In this document: in pieces, positions 32,838 through 40,326 of the stretch
Layout: each line of letters opens with the position of its first letter
How positions within the stretch are numbered: the first letter of the stretch is position 1
Source of the DNA: Acidobacteriota bacterium
Lineage (GTDB): Bacteria; Acidobacteriota; Terriglobia; Terriglobales; Acidobacteriaceae
DNA: 40,326 nucleotides
Direction: 5' to 3'
Assembly (NCBI GenBank): GCA_019243475.1
Contig: JAFAUE010000248.1
Coordinates: 1-40,326, forward strand
Translations under genes and position numbers: made by a program
The notes under the pieces: generated by a model
The model's input: only the letters and a program-made list of their open reading frames with translations
What the model was told of the DNA's origin: nothing
Databases searched by the model: none

Positions 32838-33221
32838 ATGCTGCTTAGTAAAAATGGGATGCAGAGTGCGGCTGGCAATGCGATTCGCGGCTACGACTCC
32901 GCGATGAGATCTGGCGAAATGGAACGAATGTCTGGCTTGCGCTGTGCACTGGCCGGTGACAGCCAGGACGCGCCAATGCTGTCGGTTGTTGTCCCCTTCT
33001 ACAACGAAGGCAGGAATGTGATCGAACTGCATACGCGGTTGCGAACCGTCCTCGATAATATCGGCTGGCCTTACGAATTCGTCTTTGTCGATGACGGCAG
33101 CACCGATGAGACGCCTCGGCTGCTGCGGGGCCTTGCCGAGATCGATCCGCTGTTGACCGTCGTGCGGCTGCGTCGCAACTTCGGCCAGACAGCTGCACTC
33201 GCCGCCGGATTCGCCCAGAGC
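32838..33221 (+). pseudogene. GT2 glycosyltransferase, N-terminal fragment
   Basis: From ATG 32838 (TAGGAG nearby) the frame leads into a family-2 glycosyltransferase start: MLSVVVPFYNEGRNV, then EFVFVDDGSTDETP and RLRRNFGQTAALAAGFA, the nucleotide-sugar binding beginning of DPM1/ArnC-like polyprenyl-phosphate glycosyltransferases. Homology stops at about 33221, where the antisense end of a sigma-54 activator fragment begins. The frame stays open to 33542 only by chance across that antisense DNA. At least two thirds of the enzyme, including later catalytic parts and membrane helices, are missing. Confidence 0.8.
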
Positions 33222-33455
33222 GCCCTTAGTCATCACCACCGCGCGTTCGATTACGTTCTGCAGTTCGCGGACATTGCCGGGCCAGTGGTATTGGCTCAGC
33301 GCTGTCATCGTTTCCGAAGCGATGCTGTCGATCTGCTTGTTCATGCGGTTCGCATACAGCTTGGTGAAATGCCGTACCAGAATGGGAATGTCGTCGGCAC
33401 GCTCCCGCAGCGGTGGAACGCGAATGGGAAATACGTTGAGACGGTAGAAAAGAGG
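33213..33455 (-). pseudogene. Sigma-54 activator (NtrC-family) AAA+ domain fragment
   Basis: On the minus strand about 80 residues match the end of the AAA+ domain of enhancer-binding proteins: LFYRLNVFPIRVPPLRERADDIP, then YHWPGNVRELQNVIERAVV. The Walker A/B and GAFTGA parts upstream and the HTH part downstream are absent. It is joined on one side to the GT2 fragment and on the other to a PIN-domain fragment, so it cannot give a working activator. Confidence 0.85.
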
Positions 33456-33615
33456 CCAGAAGATGAACATCGACCCAGCCGATCCTCAGACCGGCCAAGC
33501 GGTGACGATCAACGAACGTCAGCACCTCGTGGTGTTCCGTAGCGCGCACATGCGGAAGCTTCAGCAGCAGCACCAGGATTTCAGACCAGCGCTGAAGAAC
33601 GCCGAGCGCCAGTTC
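33451..33615 (-). pseudogene. PIN-domain (VapC-like) toxin, C-terminal fragment
   Basis: On the minus strand about 55 residues match the second half of a PIN ribonuclease: ELALG, then EILVLLLKLPHVRATEHHEV, then FVDRHRLAGLRIGWVDVHLLAS, which contains the late conserved aspartate. The N-terminal catalytic aspartate region is missing. It is not a copy of the intact PIN protein at 33733-34134, whose corresponding segment reads SLVDAVSFIV. At 33451-33455 it runs into the sigma-54 activator fragment, with a few bases usable by both. Confidence 0.7.
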
Positions 33616-33732
33616 TACGACGTCATCCAACTGACACAACGTTTTAATTTGAAACCAATTCCGCGCTTGCAAGATTCCGGACTGCACGGATAGGCAGCTG
33701 CATTGACGCATGCGGAAGCCACGGACGAGCCT

Positions 33733-34134
33733 TTACGTAACCAGCGAAAATCCCTCCTGGTCAAAGTGTGGATCGAACCCGAAGGCCTCTGCCACGCTCC
33801 CTCTGCGCATCACGATGAAGGAAACGGCGTCAACGAGACTAAGTTGTCGCTTCCGCCGGTCGAGCAGCAAGTCGAGTCCAGCGTTGTGGAGTGCTTCATC
33901 GATCCACACCACATCGATCACAGGCGCGAAGTCTGCCCGAAAGCTTCGCACAGCTTCAAGGCCCAGTCGCCGGCCCAGAAGGGCATAGGTTTCAACCAAG
34001 ACATAAGACGTAGACACGAGCAAAGCTTGCCGGGTGCGCAAGTTTGCGAAGGCGCGCTTCGCCCGGGCATGGTTCTCATCTGTGGTACTGAGGAGGGCAA
34101 AGAGGCCAGACGTATCTGCGAAAACAGCGTTCAC
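33733..34134 (-). CDS. vapC: VapC-type PIN-domain ribonuclease toxin
   Basis: The 133-residue protein is a full-length PIN domain with likely metal-binding acids D7 (FADTSGLFALL), E48 (VETYALLGRR), D102 (SLVDAVSF) and D121 (GFDPHF). Toxins of this class cleave RNA, often a tRNA or rRNA loop, and are blocked by the cognate antitoxin. Its ATG overlaps the antitoxin stop as ATGA (34131-34134), so translation is coupled. Expression should come from the promoter upstream of vapB. Confidence 0.9.
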   Translation of the reverse strand: MNAVFADTSGLFALLSTTDENHARAKRAFANLRTRQALLVSTSYVLVETYALLGRRLGLEAVRSFRADFAPVIDVVWIDEALHNAGLDLLLDRRKRQLSLVDAVSFIVMRRGSVAEAFGFDPHFDQEGFSLVT

Positions 34135-34379
34135 TTGAACGCCTCGTCGAGATAGCGATCGTGTTTGCTCGACACGTTGCGTACGCCGCGGAGGTCGCGA
34201 AAACGTCCGACCACACGCGCCGCGCGGTCATAAAGCGCGGCACGATCCGGCATATCCTCCGCCAATCCTTTGTCAACGCAGCGCCGAATCACCTCTGCGA
34301 GCGACAAGCCGCGATCGCGCGCCTGGGCGCGCAGCCGGCGCGCTTGCTGGTCGGTAAGCTGAATCTGTGTTCGCACCAT
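34131..34379 (-). CDS. vapB: VapB-type ribbon-helix-helix antitoxin
   Basis: The 82-residue protein begins MVRTQIQLTDQQARRLRAQA and continues with GLSLAEVIRRCVDKGL, a MetJ/Arc-type ribbon-helix-helix fold; the C-terminal half should wrap the toxin. I chose the start at 34379 because the beta-strand of the fold begins there and a consensus promoter ends just before it. An earlier in-frame ATG at 34415 would lie inside that promoter. It probably represses its own operon by binding the ACATCATGATGT palindrome. Confidence 0.9.
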   Translation of the reverse strand: MVRTQIQLTDQQARRLRAQARDRGLSLAEVIRRCVDKGLAEDMPDRAALYDRAARVVGRFRDLRGVRNVSSKHDRYLDEAFK

Positions 34380-34386
34380 ACCCTCG

Positions 34387-34415
34387 ATTGTAAGCACATC
34401 ATGATGTAGTGTCAA
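34387..34415 (-). promoter_or_regulatory. Consensus sigma-70 promoter of vapBC with operator in the spacer
   Basis: Read on the minus strand: TTGACA (34415-34410), a 17-bp spacer, then TACAAT (34392-34387). The spacer contains the perfect palindrome ACATCATGATGT (34396-34407). The predicted transcript start falls at or next to the vapB ATG (34379), so the mRNA may be leaderless. Confidence 0.75.
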
Positions 34416-34424
34416 AGGATCTAG

Positions 34425-34928
34425 TCTCCTGACGGTATCCCCATGTTCCGAGCGGGCGATGAGTTCCTGAATACCCAGTTTGGGAACAACAATCCTTACA
34501 ACCAGGACAACGAGATCAGTTGGTTAGATTGGAGCCAATTGGAAGCGAATCGGGACATCTTTTCTTTCTTCAAAAACATGATTGCTTTCCGCAAGTCGCA
34601 TCCTTCTTTATGTCGCAGTAGATTCTGGCGTGACGACATCTCTTGGTATGGCACCGGTCCTGAAGTTGATATGTCTCCAGATTCCCATAGCCTTGCATTC
34701 TGCCTGCACGGTTCATCGCAGGGAGATCACGACATCTACGTCATGATCAATGCTTATTGGCAAGAGCTGCAGTTCGAAATCCAGGAAGGTAAGTCCGAGG
34801 ATTGGTTACGGATGGTAGATACGGCTTTGCCAAGCGGCGACGATTTTTCCCAATCTGGCCAGCCTTTAGCTGAAATCATCTATCGAGTGGCGCCACGGTC
34901 TGTTGTCGTTTTGCTCCGACGCAACTAA
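34425..34928 (+). pseudogene. glgX: Glycogen debranching enzyme GlgX, C-terminal remnant
   Basis: The frame begins after an in-frame TAG (34422-34424) with SPDGIPMFRAGDEF, then GNNNPYNQDNEISWLDW and NMIAFRKSHPSL, the signature of the C-terminal part of GlgX/TreX isoamylase-type enzymes. Only about 165 of the usual ~700 residues remain; the catalytic barrel with its nucleophile and acid residues is gone. An ATG at 34443 could start a 161-residue peptide, but no ribosome site is seen. The 5' part is cut directly next to the vapBC promoter, suggesting that insertion of the toxin-antitoxin pair or a deletion removed it. Confidence 0.85.
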
Positions 34929-35360
34929 AGGGCGTCGAAGCTCAATGCCTATTGTGCAAGGCGAATTTTGATCGAGCCTCGGAACTTGGTCTTCGCGACT
35001 GGCGAGGGGGAAGGTCAGTTAGCAAGGCAACTTGCCGTTTGCCTAGTTAAAGAAGGGTGGAACACCATTGGATGGCGCTTGAATGTCAAGCAGTATTCTG
35101 GCGAGCCCAGATTTCTGTGTTCGGGTCTTTGAACCCTTACACCGGCGCGTGATGGATCGCCAATGCACTCACTGAACAGGATTGCTACCTTAGGAGCGAC
35201 AGGAGCGCCCGAACTACACATCGGCAGCTGCGCTGTCACCAGTGCGGCATTCCTGAAACTCTGGTCTGTAGTTCAGTCTCCTTGCTCGTGTTCCAGCAAT
35301 CGTTATCGAGAGTGCGCGCTGATTCTGCGGGATGCGTGTTCCGTGGAATCAAGTAAATGT
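34929..35360. other. Gene-free stretch, probably decayed
   Basis: No frame on either strand resembles a known protein. A short inverted repeat GGCAA-C-TTGCC is visible near 35026. The last ~40 bases belong to the segment duplicated at 23585-23675. Confidence 0.5.
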
Positions 35361-35409
35361 TCAAGATCCTGATTCTTTCGCCACCCTGATTTCGAGTTTT
35401 CCGAAATTG
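35319..35409 (-). repeat. 91-bp segment duplicated at 23585-23675
   Basis: It spans the last ~45 coding bases of the oxidoreductase gene and ~45 bases after its stop. It matches the other copy at 86 of 91 positions. Confidence 0.85.
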
Positions 35410-36380
35410 TCTCCCGTGAACAGCATCAGCAGCGTCTCAGGAAACTTCTCTAGCCCATCCACGATGTGCTCACGCGACTTCAACCGACCCGCTCTGATCC
35501 ATCCCGCGATCTCTCGCATCCCTTCCGGATAACGCGGGAGATAATCCAGAATGATCATGCCTTTCATGGTGGCCCGGTTCACCAGCAGCGAAAGATAGTT
35601 ACTGGGCCCCTTCAAGGGGCCGTTGTTGTTGTACTGGGAGATCGCGCCGCAAATGACAATGCGCGCTCCGAGATTGATCTGCTCAAGGACGGCGTCGAGA
35701 ATGTCGCCGCCAACGTTGTCGAAGTAAACGTCGATGCCCCGTGGACAGCTTTTCCGCAGAGCCTGACCAACGGCCTCTTTCTTGTAATCAATGGCCGCGT
35801 CGAATCCAAGCTCGTCTGTGAGATAGCGGCATTTCTCCTCGCCGCCGGCAATTCCCACAACGCGGCACTCCTTAATTTTTGCAATCTGCCCCACTACCGA
35901 ACCTACCGCTCCGGCTGCCGCCGAAACCACTACGGTGTCATCCGCTTTCACTTGGCCCGTTTCCAGCAAGCCGAAATATGCGGTCATGCCCGGCATACCT
36001 AGCGCGCTGAGATACACGGGCAGAGGCGCCAGTGAGGGATCGATTTTGAAGAATCCGCCGCCATCGGAAAGCACATATTCCTGTGCCCCCGGCATTCCGG
36101 AGACGTAATCCCCAACGGCAAATTTTGGATTTTTCGACGCGATCACCTGGCCCAGTCCGAGCGCGCGCATCACATCGCCTACCGGCACCGGCGGAATGTA
36201 CGATTTCCGATCATTCATCCAGCCGCGCATGGCCGGGTCGAGCGAAAGATACAGAACCTTGATCAGCACCTCGCCCTCGCGCGGCTCCCGGACCGGCTCT
36301 TCGACGTAAGACCAATCGCTGGCTTTGGGCATGCCAACCGGACGGGCTGCGAGCCGAACCTGATGGTTCTTTATGTTCAT
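35361..36380 (-). CDS. Zinc-independent NADP-dependent oxidoreductase (MDR, CurA/PTGR-like)
   Basis: The 339-residue protein belongs to the medium-chain dehydrogenase/reductase family without zinc. Visible marks are the SLDPAMRGWMNDRKSY segment near residue 48, the nucleotide loop AAAGAVGSVVGQIAK, then GIDVYFDNVGGDILDAVL and GAISQYNN, as in 2-alkenal/prostaglandin reductases and curcumin reductase. These reduce the C=C bond of enals or enones with NADPH in the cytoplasm, often for detoxification. The start at 36380 follows AGGAGGAGACGG. It stands alone between minus-strand neighbours. Its 3' end is duplicated at 23585-23675. Confidence 0.9.
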   Translation of the reverse strand: MNIKNHQVRLAARPVGMPKASDWSYVEEPVREPREGEVLIKVLYLSLDPAMRGWMNDRKSYIPPVPVGDVMRALGLGQVIASKNPKFAVGDYVSGMPGAQEYVLSDGGGFFKIDPSLAPLPVYLSALGMPGMTAYFGLLETGQVKADDTVVVSAAAGAVGSVVGQIAKIKECRVVGIAGGEEKCRYLTDELGFDAAIDYKKEAVGQALRKSCPRGIDVYFDNVGGDILDAVLEQINLGARIVICGAISQYNNNGPLKGPSNYLSLLVNRATMKGMIILDYLPRYPEGMREIAGWIRAGRLKSREHIVDGLEKFPETLLMLFTGDNFGKLEIRVAKESGS

Positions 36381-36600
36381 CCGTCTCCTCCTACTTTGAG
36401 TGAGTTTATTCTTGCGTCCGCCGGCATGGAACGCGCTCCGCGCCATGGCTTTGCCTGACTGGATTAGGCGCGAATCATAGCCCCCAAACCGGAGACATGA
36501 AAGGGGTGAAGCCATCGGCTTTTATGGACGCTACGCCAGTACTACAACACTCGCTGGGGAGAAACGGCCACCAGTGGCTTGGATTACAAACGGAGGTAAA

Positions 36601-36643
36601 GCTGCGCCAGTAGCAGACGGTCTGTTCCGGGAGTAAAAGAAAC
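36601..36643. repeat. 43-bp element, diverged copy at 38579-38620
   Basis: Both copies share AGCAGACG(G)TCTGTT and a following GGG..AAA.GAA pattern, with roughly three quarters identity over 43 bp. Both lie 50-130 bp downstream of a minus-strand gene stop. The core is nearly palindromic (CAGACGGTCTG). Confidence 0.45.
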
Positions 36644-36681
36644 AACCCGCGTGGGCAGCCTGTCCTGCCACACGCGAGTTG
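36631..36681 (-). terminator. Rho-independent terminator of the phospholipase-type gene
   Basis: Arms at 36665-36681 and 36643-36658 pair over ~16 bp with one bulge and one mismatch around a short loop. On the minus strand the stem is followed by TTGTTTCTTTTACT. It begins 12 bp after the stop codon. Confidence 0.7.
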
Positions 36682-36692
36682 CAACGTGAAAT

Positions 36693-38249
36693 CTAGTTTG
36701 GCGTAGGCGTGCAGTCCAAGAACGCCGGTGAAGCCTGCTCGACTGGCGTGTTCAGCGACGGTGAGCCATTGAAATCGAACAAATCGAGCAGAGGACTAGC
36801 GTTGAGATCGCGCAAGGTGAGGTGCGGCCTCACGCCGTCGTCGTCGCCCATAAAGACCGTCTCGATGAAAGCTAGTAGAGAAGTGTGGTCCGCAATGGTG
36901 TGCGAGACGTATTGCGGCTTCGAGAACGGTGAGACCGTAATGAATGGCACGCGAACGCCAAGCTGGTTAAAGTTGGCGCAGCCAGCGGGATAAGGACCTG
37001 AAGCAGTAAAGCCAGAGCAAAGCGCCGCAGCGTCGCTCATGCTGAATGAGCAATTGGCTCCGCCGCCCGGCTGCTCGCTGGCAGGAGGGTTAGACAGATC
37101 CGCGCATTGACCGGGATTGATGCCGTCGGGATTGAGTGCGCCACCCTGCGCCGCCGCCGGCGGTTGGGCGTGATCGTAGAAGCCGCCGTGCTCGTCGTAG
37201 CCGATAAAAATGACTGAGTCGTTCCAATATGGGCCGTTACGCAAAGCGTTAACTACCTCCGAGACATAGAACTGACCACGCCGAATGTCCGTCGGCGGGT
37301 GCTCGTCGTTTTCAACGGCCAAACCAAAAAATCCGAAATTGGGATCGAGGAAAGATACCTGCGGCAGCGTGCCCGCGCCGGGTGTTCCTGCAGCCTGCGC
37401 CAGAAATGCTGCTAGCGGCTGGAAATGCGTATCGGGAGGCACAGGGGGAAACACGCGGAAATCGGCAGCCTGCGGCACATCCTGGAAATAATCGGCCCAA
37501 CTCACACCGTGCGCATCCATGAGGTCGAAGATGCTGCCGGTGATTGGTTTGTATCCGCCCGGCGGTGGCACGATTTCGTTTGTGCTGAGGTGGCCGAACG
37601 AGGTTGCGGCCATCAGATAGGCCCGGTTCGGGAACGTGGGGCCAATCAGCGAAGAGAAGTAGCGATCGCTAATGGCGAACTTCTGCGCCAGATCGTAGTA
37701 GAACGGAATCTCGTTCTGGGTGTAGAAGCCCATGGTGTCATCTTCCGTTGCGTTCTCGCCAAGCAAGTCTTGCTGCTCTGACGCATCGTTAACCCGCACG
37801 AAGCCGTCGTTCAACGGATGCATCAGCGCGAGGTTGCCGTCGGCGAAGTTGATCTCACGATGGGCGCCGGGCCAACTATGGTCCAGATCGGGGATGACGC
37901 AGACGTGCGGATCGTGGAAGGCATTAACAACTCTGCCGTCAGCCTCAACATTGGAGTTCGTGCAGGTGAGATTGCCGGTCGAATCTGTCGCGCAGCTGAG
38001 ACCATCGACACAAGCGTGATCATTCTGTTTGCAGCCGGCGGGGCTGCCGCCGTGCGCAGGCGCCGGCTGATGATACGGGCTGCCGGGAGCATAAGCGAGC
38101 GCCCCGAAGTAATTGTCAAAGGAATGGTTCTCCTGCATGACGATGATGACGTGCTTAACCTTGTGCGGATTGCCCGAAGCTATCAAGAAGACGGGCATGA
38201 TCATTGTGAGCAGAGCATTAAGCAGCACCGGACGGGTAACGGAACGCAT
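36693..38249 (-). CDS. Secreted phosphoesterase of the phospholipase C / acid phosphatase family
   Basis: The 518-residue protein has a signal peptide (about 1-26), then HVIIVMQENHSFDNYFG at about 34-50, the entry signature of the phosphoesterase (non-specific PLC/AcpA) family. Further motifs are GPTFPNRAYLMAATSFG, DEHGGFYDHAQPP and RVPFITVSPFSKPQYVSH, which supply metal and phosphate ligands. Such enzymes hydrolyse phospholipid head groups or other phosphate esters outside the cell or in the periplasm, often under phosphate starvation. No Pho box could be identified. A strong terminator follows. Exact substrate cannot be told. Confidence 0.9.
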   Translation of the reverse strand: MRSVTRPVLLNALLTMIMPVFLIASGNPHKVKHVIIVMQENHSFDNYFGALAYAPGSPYHQPAPAHGGSPAGCKQNDHACVDGLSCATDSTGNLTCTNSNVEADGRVVNAFHDPHVCVIPDLDHSWPGAHREINFADGNLALMHPLNDGFVRVNDASEQQDLLGENATEDDTMGFYTQNEIPFYYDLAQKFAISDRYFSSLIGPTFPNRAYLMAATSFGHLSTNEIVPPPGGYKPITGSIFDLMDAHGVSWADYFQDVPQAADFRVFPPVPPDTHFQPLAAFLAQAAGTPGAGTLPQVSFLDPNFGFFGLAVENDEHPPTDIRRGQFYVSEVVNALRNGPYWNDSVIFIGYDEHGGFYDHAQPPAAAQGGALNPDGINPGQCADLSNPPASEQPGGGANCSFSMSDAAALCSGFTASGPYPAGCANFNQLGVRVPFITVSPFSKPQYVSHTIADHTSLLAFIETVFMGDDDGVRPHLTLRDLNASPLLDLFDFNGSPSLNTPVEQASPAFLDCTPTPN

Positions 38250-38707
38250 GGGGGATGGCCTCGACTTCCTCGCAAGTACTTACTCTCTAGCAAGGTGCGC
38301 TCGCGCTAAGGGGCTGTCAAGTCTGCCGCCCATTCCTGAGTCGCCGAACCGTAATGGCGAGCTACCGTGACACGGCTCCATGACAGGAACGGATTATGAA
38401 GTTACCGCACACGTAAATGCAGCACGGCCCTTTCGATGTCCCGAAACACATGACTACGTTTAACCGAATACACGCAGTCTTGGAAGGGTGATCTCACGTC
38501 TGGTCAGATCGTTCGCTTCCCGATCTGAAACCGACATCGCAAAATACGCGAACGCCCTCTATTAGCCCATCTGGTGGAGCTGGGCTAGCAGCAGACGTCT
38601 GTTCGGGCGCAAAGGAACTCTCGAAGTTAAACGGAATGCATACTTGGGCGGAGCGGCTCGCAAGGGGCGCCTGCCTTGTGCATTGCTTTTTATAAGGAGA
38701 TGAAGGT
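38250..38707. other. Intergenic region with one repeated element
   Basis: No gene is supported. A weak hairpin CAAGG/CCTTG lies near 38667-38684, just after the ligase gene stop on the minus strand. A diverged copy of the 36601-36643 element is at 38579-38620. Nothing else stands out. Confidence 0.5.
38579..38620. repeat. Diverged copy of the 36601-36643 element
   Basis: Contains AGCAGACGTCTGTT and the same trailing GGG..AAA.GAA pattern, with two one-base gaps in the shared core relative to the other copy. It lies about 90 bp after the stop of the minus-strand ligase gene. Confidence 0.45.
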
Positions 38708-40276
38708 TCAAGCCTGCTGGGACTGTGATTCCCGCTCGCGCAAGACACGGCGGAGCAGTTTGCCGGCAGGTGATTTTGGCAGAGAATCGACAAATTCGAG
38801 TTTGCGAATTTGCTTATACGACGCAACACGGGTTGCGACAAATTCGATGACGTCTTCCGCGGCAACCGGCTGACGAACAACGACGAACGCTTTCGGCACT
38901 TCCCCCATCTTTTCGTCCGGGCTGCCGATCACAGCTGCCTCCGGAATCGCGGGATGGCTAACAAGGATTGATTCCAGTTCGGCAGGCGCGACCTGGAAGG
39001 CATTGCACTTAATGAGCTCCTTAACGCGATCGACAATATAGAAATAACCATCTTCATCGGCGTAGCCGATATCGCCGGTGTGATACCAACCTTCCGCGTC
39101 TACGGCGACGGCCGAAGCTTCGGGATTGTTCAGATAGCCCTTCATCACCTGCGGGCCGCCAATGTAAATTTCCCCAGGTTCATTGGGGCCAAGTTCAAGC
39201 CCTGTTCCGGGGTCAACCACTTTGGTCAACACGTTCGGCACGCAGGGGCCGACTGTGGCTGGTTTCTTCAAACCCGCAGTCTCGATGCTGCCATGGGTCA
39301 GCCCCGCCATTTCAGTCATTCCGTACCCTTGGATCACGGGAACCCCCAGGCGCTGTTCACACTTCTCTTGGGCGCTCACGCTAAGGGGTGCTGCACTTGA
39401 AGTTATGACTTTCATACTGGAAAAATTGAAGTGCTCCAAATCGGGATACTGAGCCAACGCCGAGATAATCGGGGGAACGAGTGGCACAAATTCGACCCGG
39501 TGATCCTGGATCGTTCGTAAGAGCAGCGCAGGATCAAAACGGCGCATGAGAACCACCGTCGTGCCCGCATACAAGCACAGGAGCAGTATGCAGACCATGC
39601 CGCCGATGTGGAAGAAGGGCATAAGTCCGAGATCTTTGCTTCCTTCCTTCAGGAGCGGGAACGCAGCACTGGTTGCCAGCACGCTTGCAATTAGGTTTGC
39701 GTGCGTCAGCATTACTCCCTTCTGCTTACCACTGGTTCCGCTGGAATAGGGCAACACCGCCACGTCTTCAAATGGATCGATCTTCATGTCGGGGATTGTG
39801 CGATCGCCTAGCAGATCCGTGAACGACGTCGCCCCGGAGGCATTCCCTATAACAAACACCTCGCGCAGCTGCGTACACGCGGCACCTGCAGTTACTCGGT
39901 CCAGGCACTGTGGAATCGTCAGCAAGTATTTGGCGCCTGAATCCCTCAACTGATTCGCGATCTCATCGGCGGTATACATGGGGTTCATGGTCGTGACTAT
40001 TCCGCCAGCCGAAAGTACGCCAAAAAATGCCGTCGCAAACTCCGGCACATTGGGCAGCATCAGAGCGAACACGTCTCTCTTGCGCATTCCGTGACGAGCA
40101 AGCCCTGCAGCAACCTGCTGCGCCTCGCTCGCAAACCCTGCAAACGTTACGGTACGTTGTGCGTCCGGATCGAGAAAGGCTGGTATTGCGCCCCATTGCT
40201 CCGCGCGGCTCAGAATCAAGTGCTGGAATGGGACGTCAGGTATTGCGGTGTCGGGATACGGACTCCGAAAAATCAT
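38708..40276 (-). CDS. AMP-forming acyl-CoA / 4-coumarate-CoA ligase-like enzyme
   Basis: The 522-residue protein belongs to the ANL superfamily. The AMP-binding P-loop SSGTSGKQKGVMLTHAN is at about 178-194, GYGMTEMAGL near 320, YHTGDIGYADEDGYFYIVDR near 405-425, and the catalytic lysine lies in PKSPAGKLLRR near the C-terminus. Overall sequence is closest in style to 4-coumarate-CoA ligases and medium-chain acyl-CoA synthetases, activating a carboxylic acid with ATP and then CoA. The start at 40276 has AGGAA upstream and gives the usual N-terminus; the frame is open a further 14 codons upstream to an ATG at 40318 near the right edge. No pathway partner is visible. Confidence 0.92.
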   Translation of the reverse strand: MIFRSPYPDTAIPDVPFQHLILSRAEQWGAIPAFLDPDAQRTVTFAGFASEAQQVAAGLARHGMRKRDVFALMLPNVPEFATAFFGVLSAGGIVTTMNPMYTADEIANQLRDSGAKYLLTIPQCLDRVTAGAACTQLREVFVIGNASGATSFTDLLGDRTIPDMKIDPFEDVAVLPYSSGTSGKQKGVMLTHANLIASVLATSAAFPLLKEGSKDLGLMPFFHIGGMVCILLLCLYAGTTVVLMRRFDPALLLRTIQDHRVEFVPLVPPIISALAQYPDLEHFNFSSMKVITSSAAPLSVSAQEKCEQRLGVPVIQGYGMTEMAGLTHGSIETAGLKKPATVGPCVPNVLTKVVDPGTGLELGPNEPGEIYIGGPQVMKGYLNNPEASAVAVDAEGWYHTGDIGYADEDGYFYIVDRVKELIKCNAFQVAPAELESILVSHPAIPEAAVIGSPDEKMGEVPKAFVVVRQPVAAEDVIEFVATRVASYKQIRKLEFVDSLPKSPAGKLLRRVLRERESQSQQA

Positions 40277-40326
40277 TTGGGTTCCTGTGCGCCCGTCTCG
40301 ATTGCGACCTACCAGCATTTGCGCGG

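Larger units (their letters stand above)
36381..36692. other. Intergenic region with terminator and repeated element
   Basis: No gene is visible. The right part holds the terminator of the phospholipase-type gene (36631-36681) and a 43-bp element with a diverged partner at 38579-38620. The left part presumably contains the oxidoreductase promoter, which I cannot place. Confidence 0.5.

Noticed and set aside
32778-33542. A single 254-codon plus-strand gene
   Set aside because: Only its middle part is GT2-like; the rest is antisense to a clear sigma-54 activator fragment and a PIN fragment, so the long frame is accidental.
33703-34155. Plus-strand frame of 150 codons
   Set aside because: Antisense to the intact VapC gene, whose catalytic residues are all visible on the minus strand.

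Overview
The window looks like a chromosomal segment of an Acidobacteriota genome, probably a soil Terriglobia relative. This rests on family content, not on a marker gene. It holds an orphan duplicated permease of the ADOP type, two winged-helix regulators fused to TPR tails, a PknB-type kinase fused to TPRs, two Oar-like TonB-dependent receptors with carboxypeptidase-regulatory domains, and several lipoproteins whose lipobox cysteine is followed by a glycine run. I see no rRNA, tRNA, CRISPR array, intact insertion sequence or phage gene.

Layout. Positions 1-3564: the end of a SprT-like gene runs off the left edge, divergent from an overlapping three-gene operon (RCK-gated potassium channel, nnr, tsaE). 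Positions 3657-5266: a small stress-type module in which an ECF sigma factor is divergent from a DoxX-like membrane protein and a small secreted Cys/His protein. The space between them carries two mirror-image promoter-like motifs (GTAACC-N16-CTCY). Positions 5428-12033: a membrane Ser/Thr kinase with TPRs, a CGNR zinc-finger protein and the ADOP permease. Positions 12289-17929: four minus-strand genes for exported or lipid-anchored proteins (a seven-Kelch propeller, a chimeric truncated beta-helix protein, a TIG/YncE-like propeller and a beta-helix protein). Positions 18296-31112: two regulator/TonB-receptor sets, a second seven-Kelch lipoprotein and a small secreted protein.

Positions 31.1-35.4 kb are accessory and decaying. 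They hold a DUF1801 gene broken at a T7 tract, then three truncated genes joined end to end (GT2 glycosyltransferase, sigma-54 activator AAA+ domain, PIN toxin), an intact VapBC pair with a consensus promoter placed almost on its start codon, and the C-terminal remnant of glgX. From 35361 to the right edge the content is ordinary again: a zinc-independent NADP oxidoreductase, a secreted phospholipase C/acid phosphatase-type enzyme and an acyl-CoA/4-coumarate-CoA ligase-like enzyme.

How the parts may work together (inference): the centre of the window is about sensing and envelope function. The kinase and both winged-helix regulators share one architecture, an N-terminal cytoplasmic output domain, one membrane helix, a TolB/FlgO-like domain and TPRs. 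One regulator sits 15 bp upstream of a TonB receptor, which suggests regulated uptake or surface exposure of polymers. The best candidate for a little-described system is the ECF/DoxX/secreted-cysteine-protein module with mirrored promoters.
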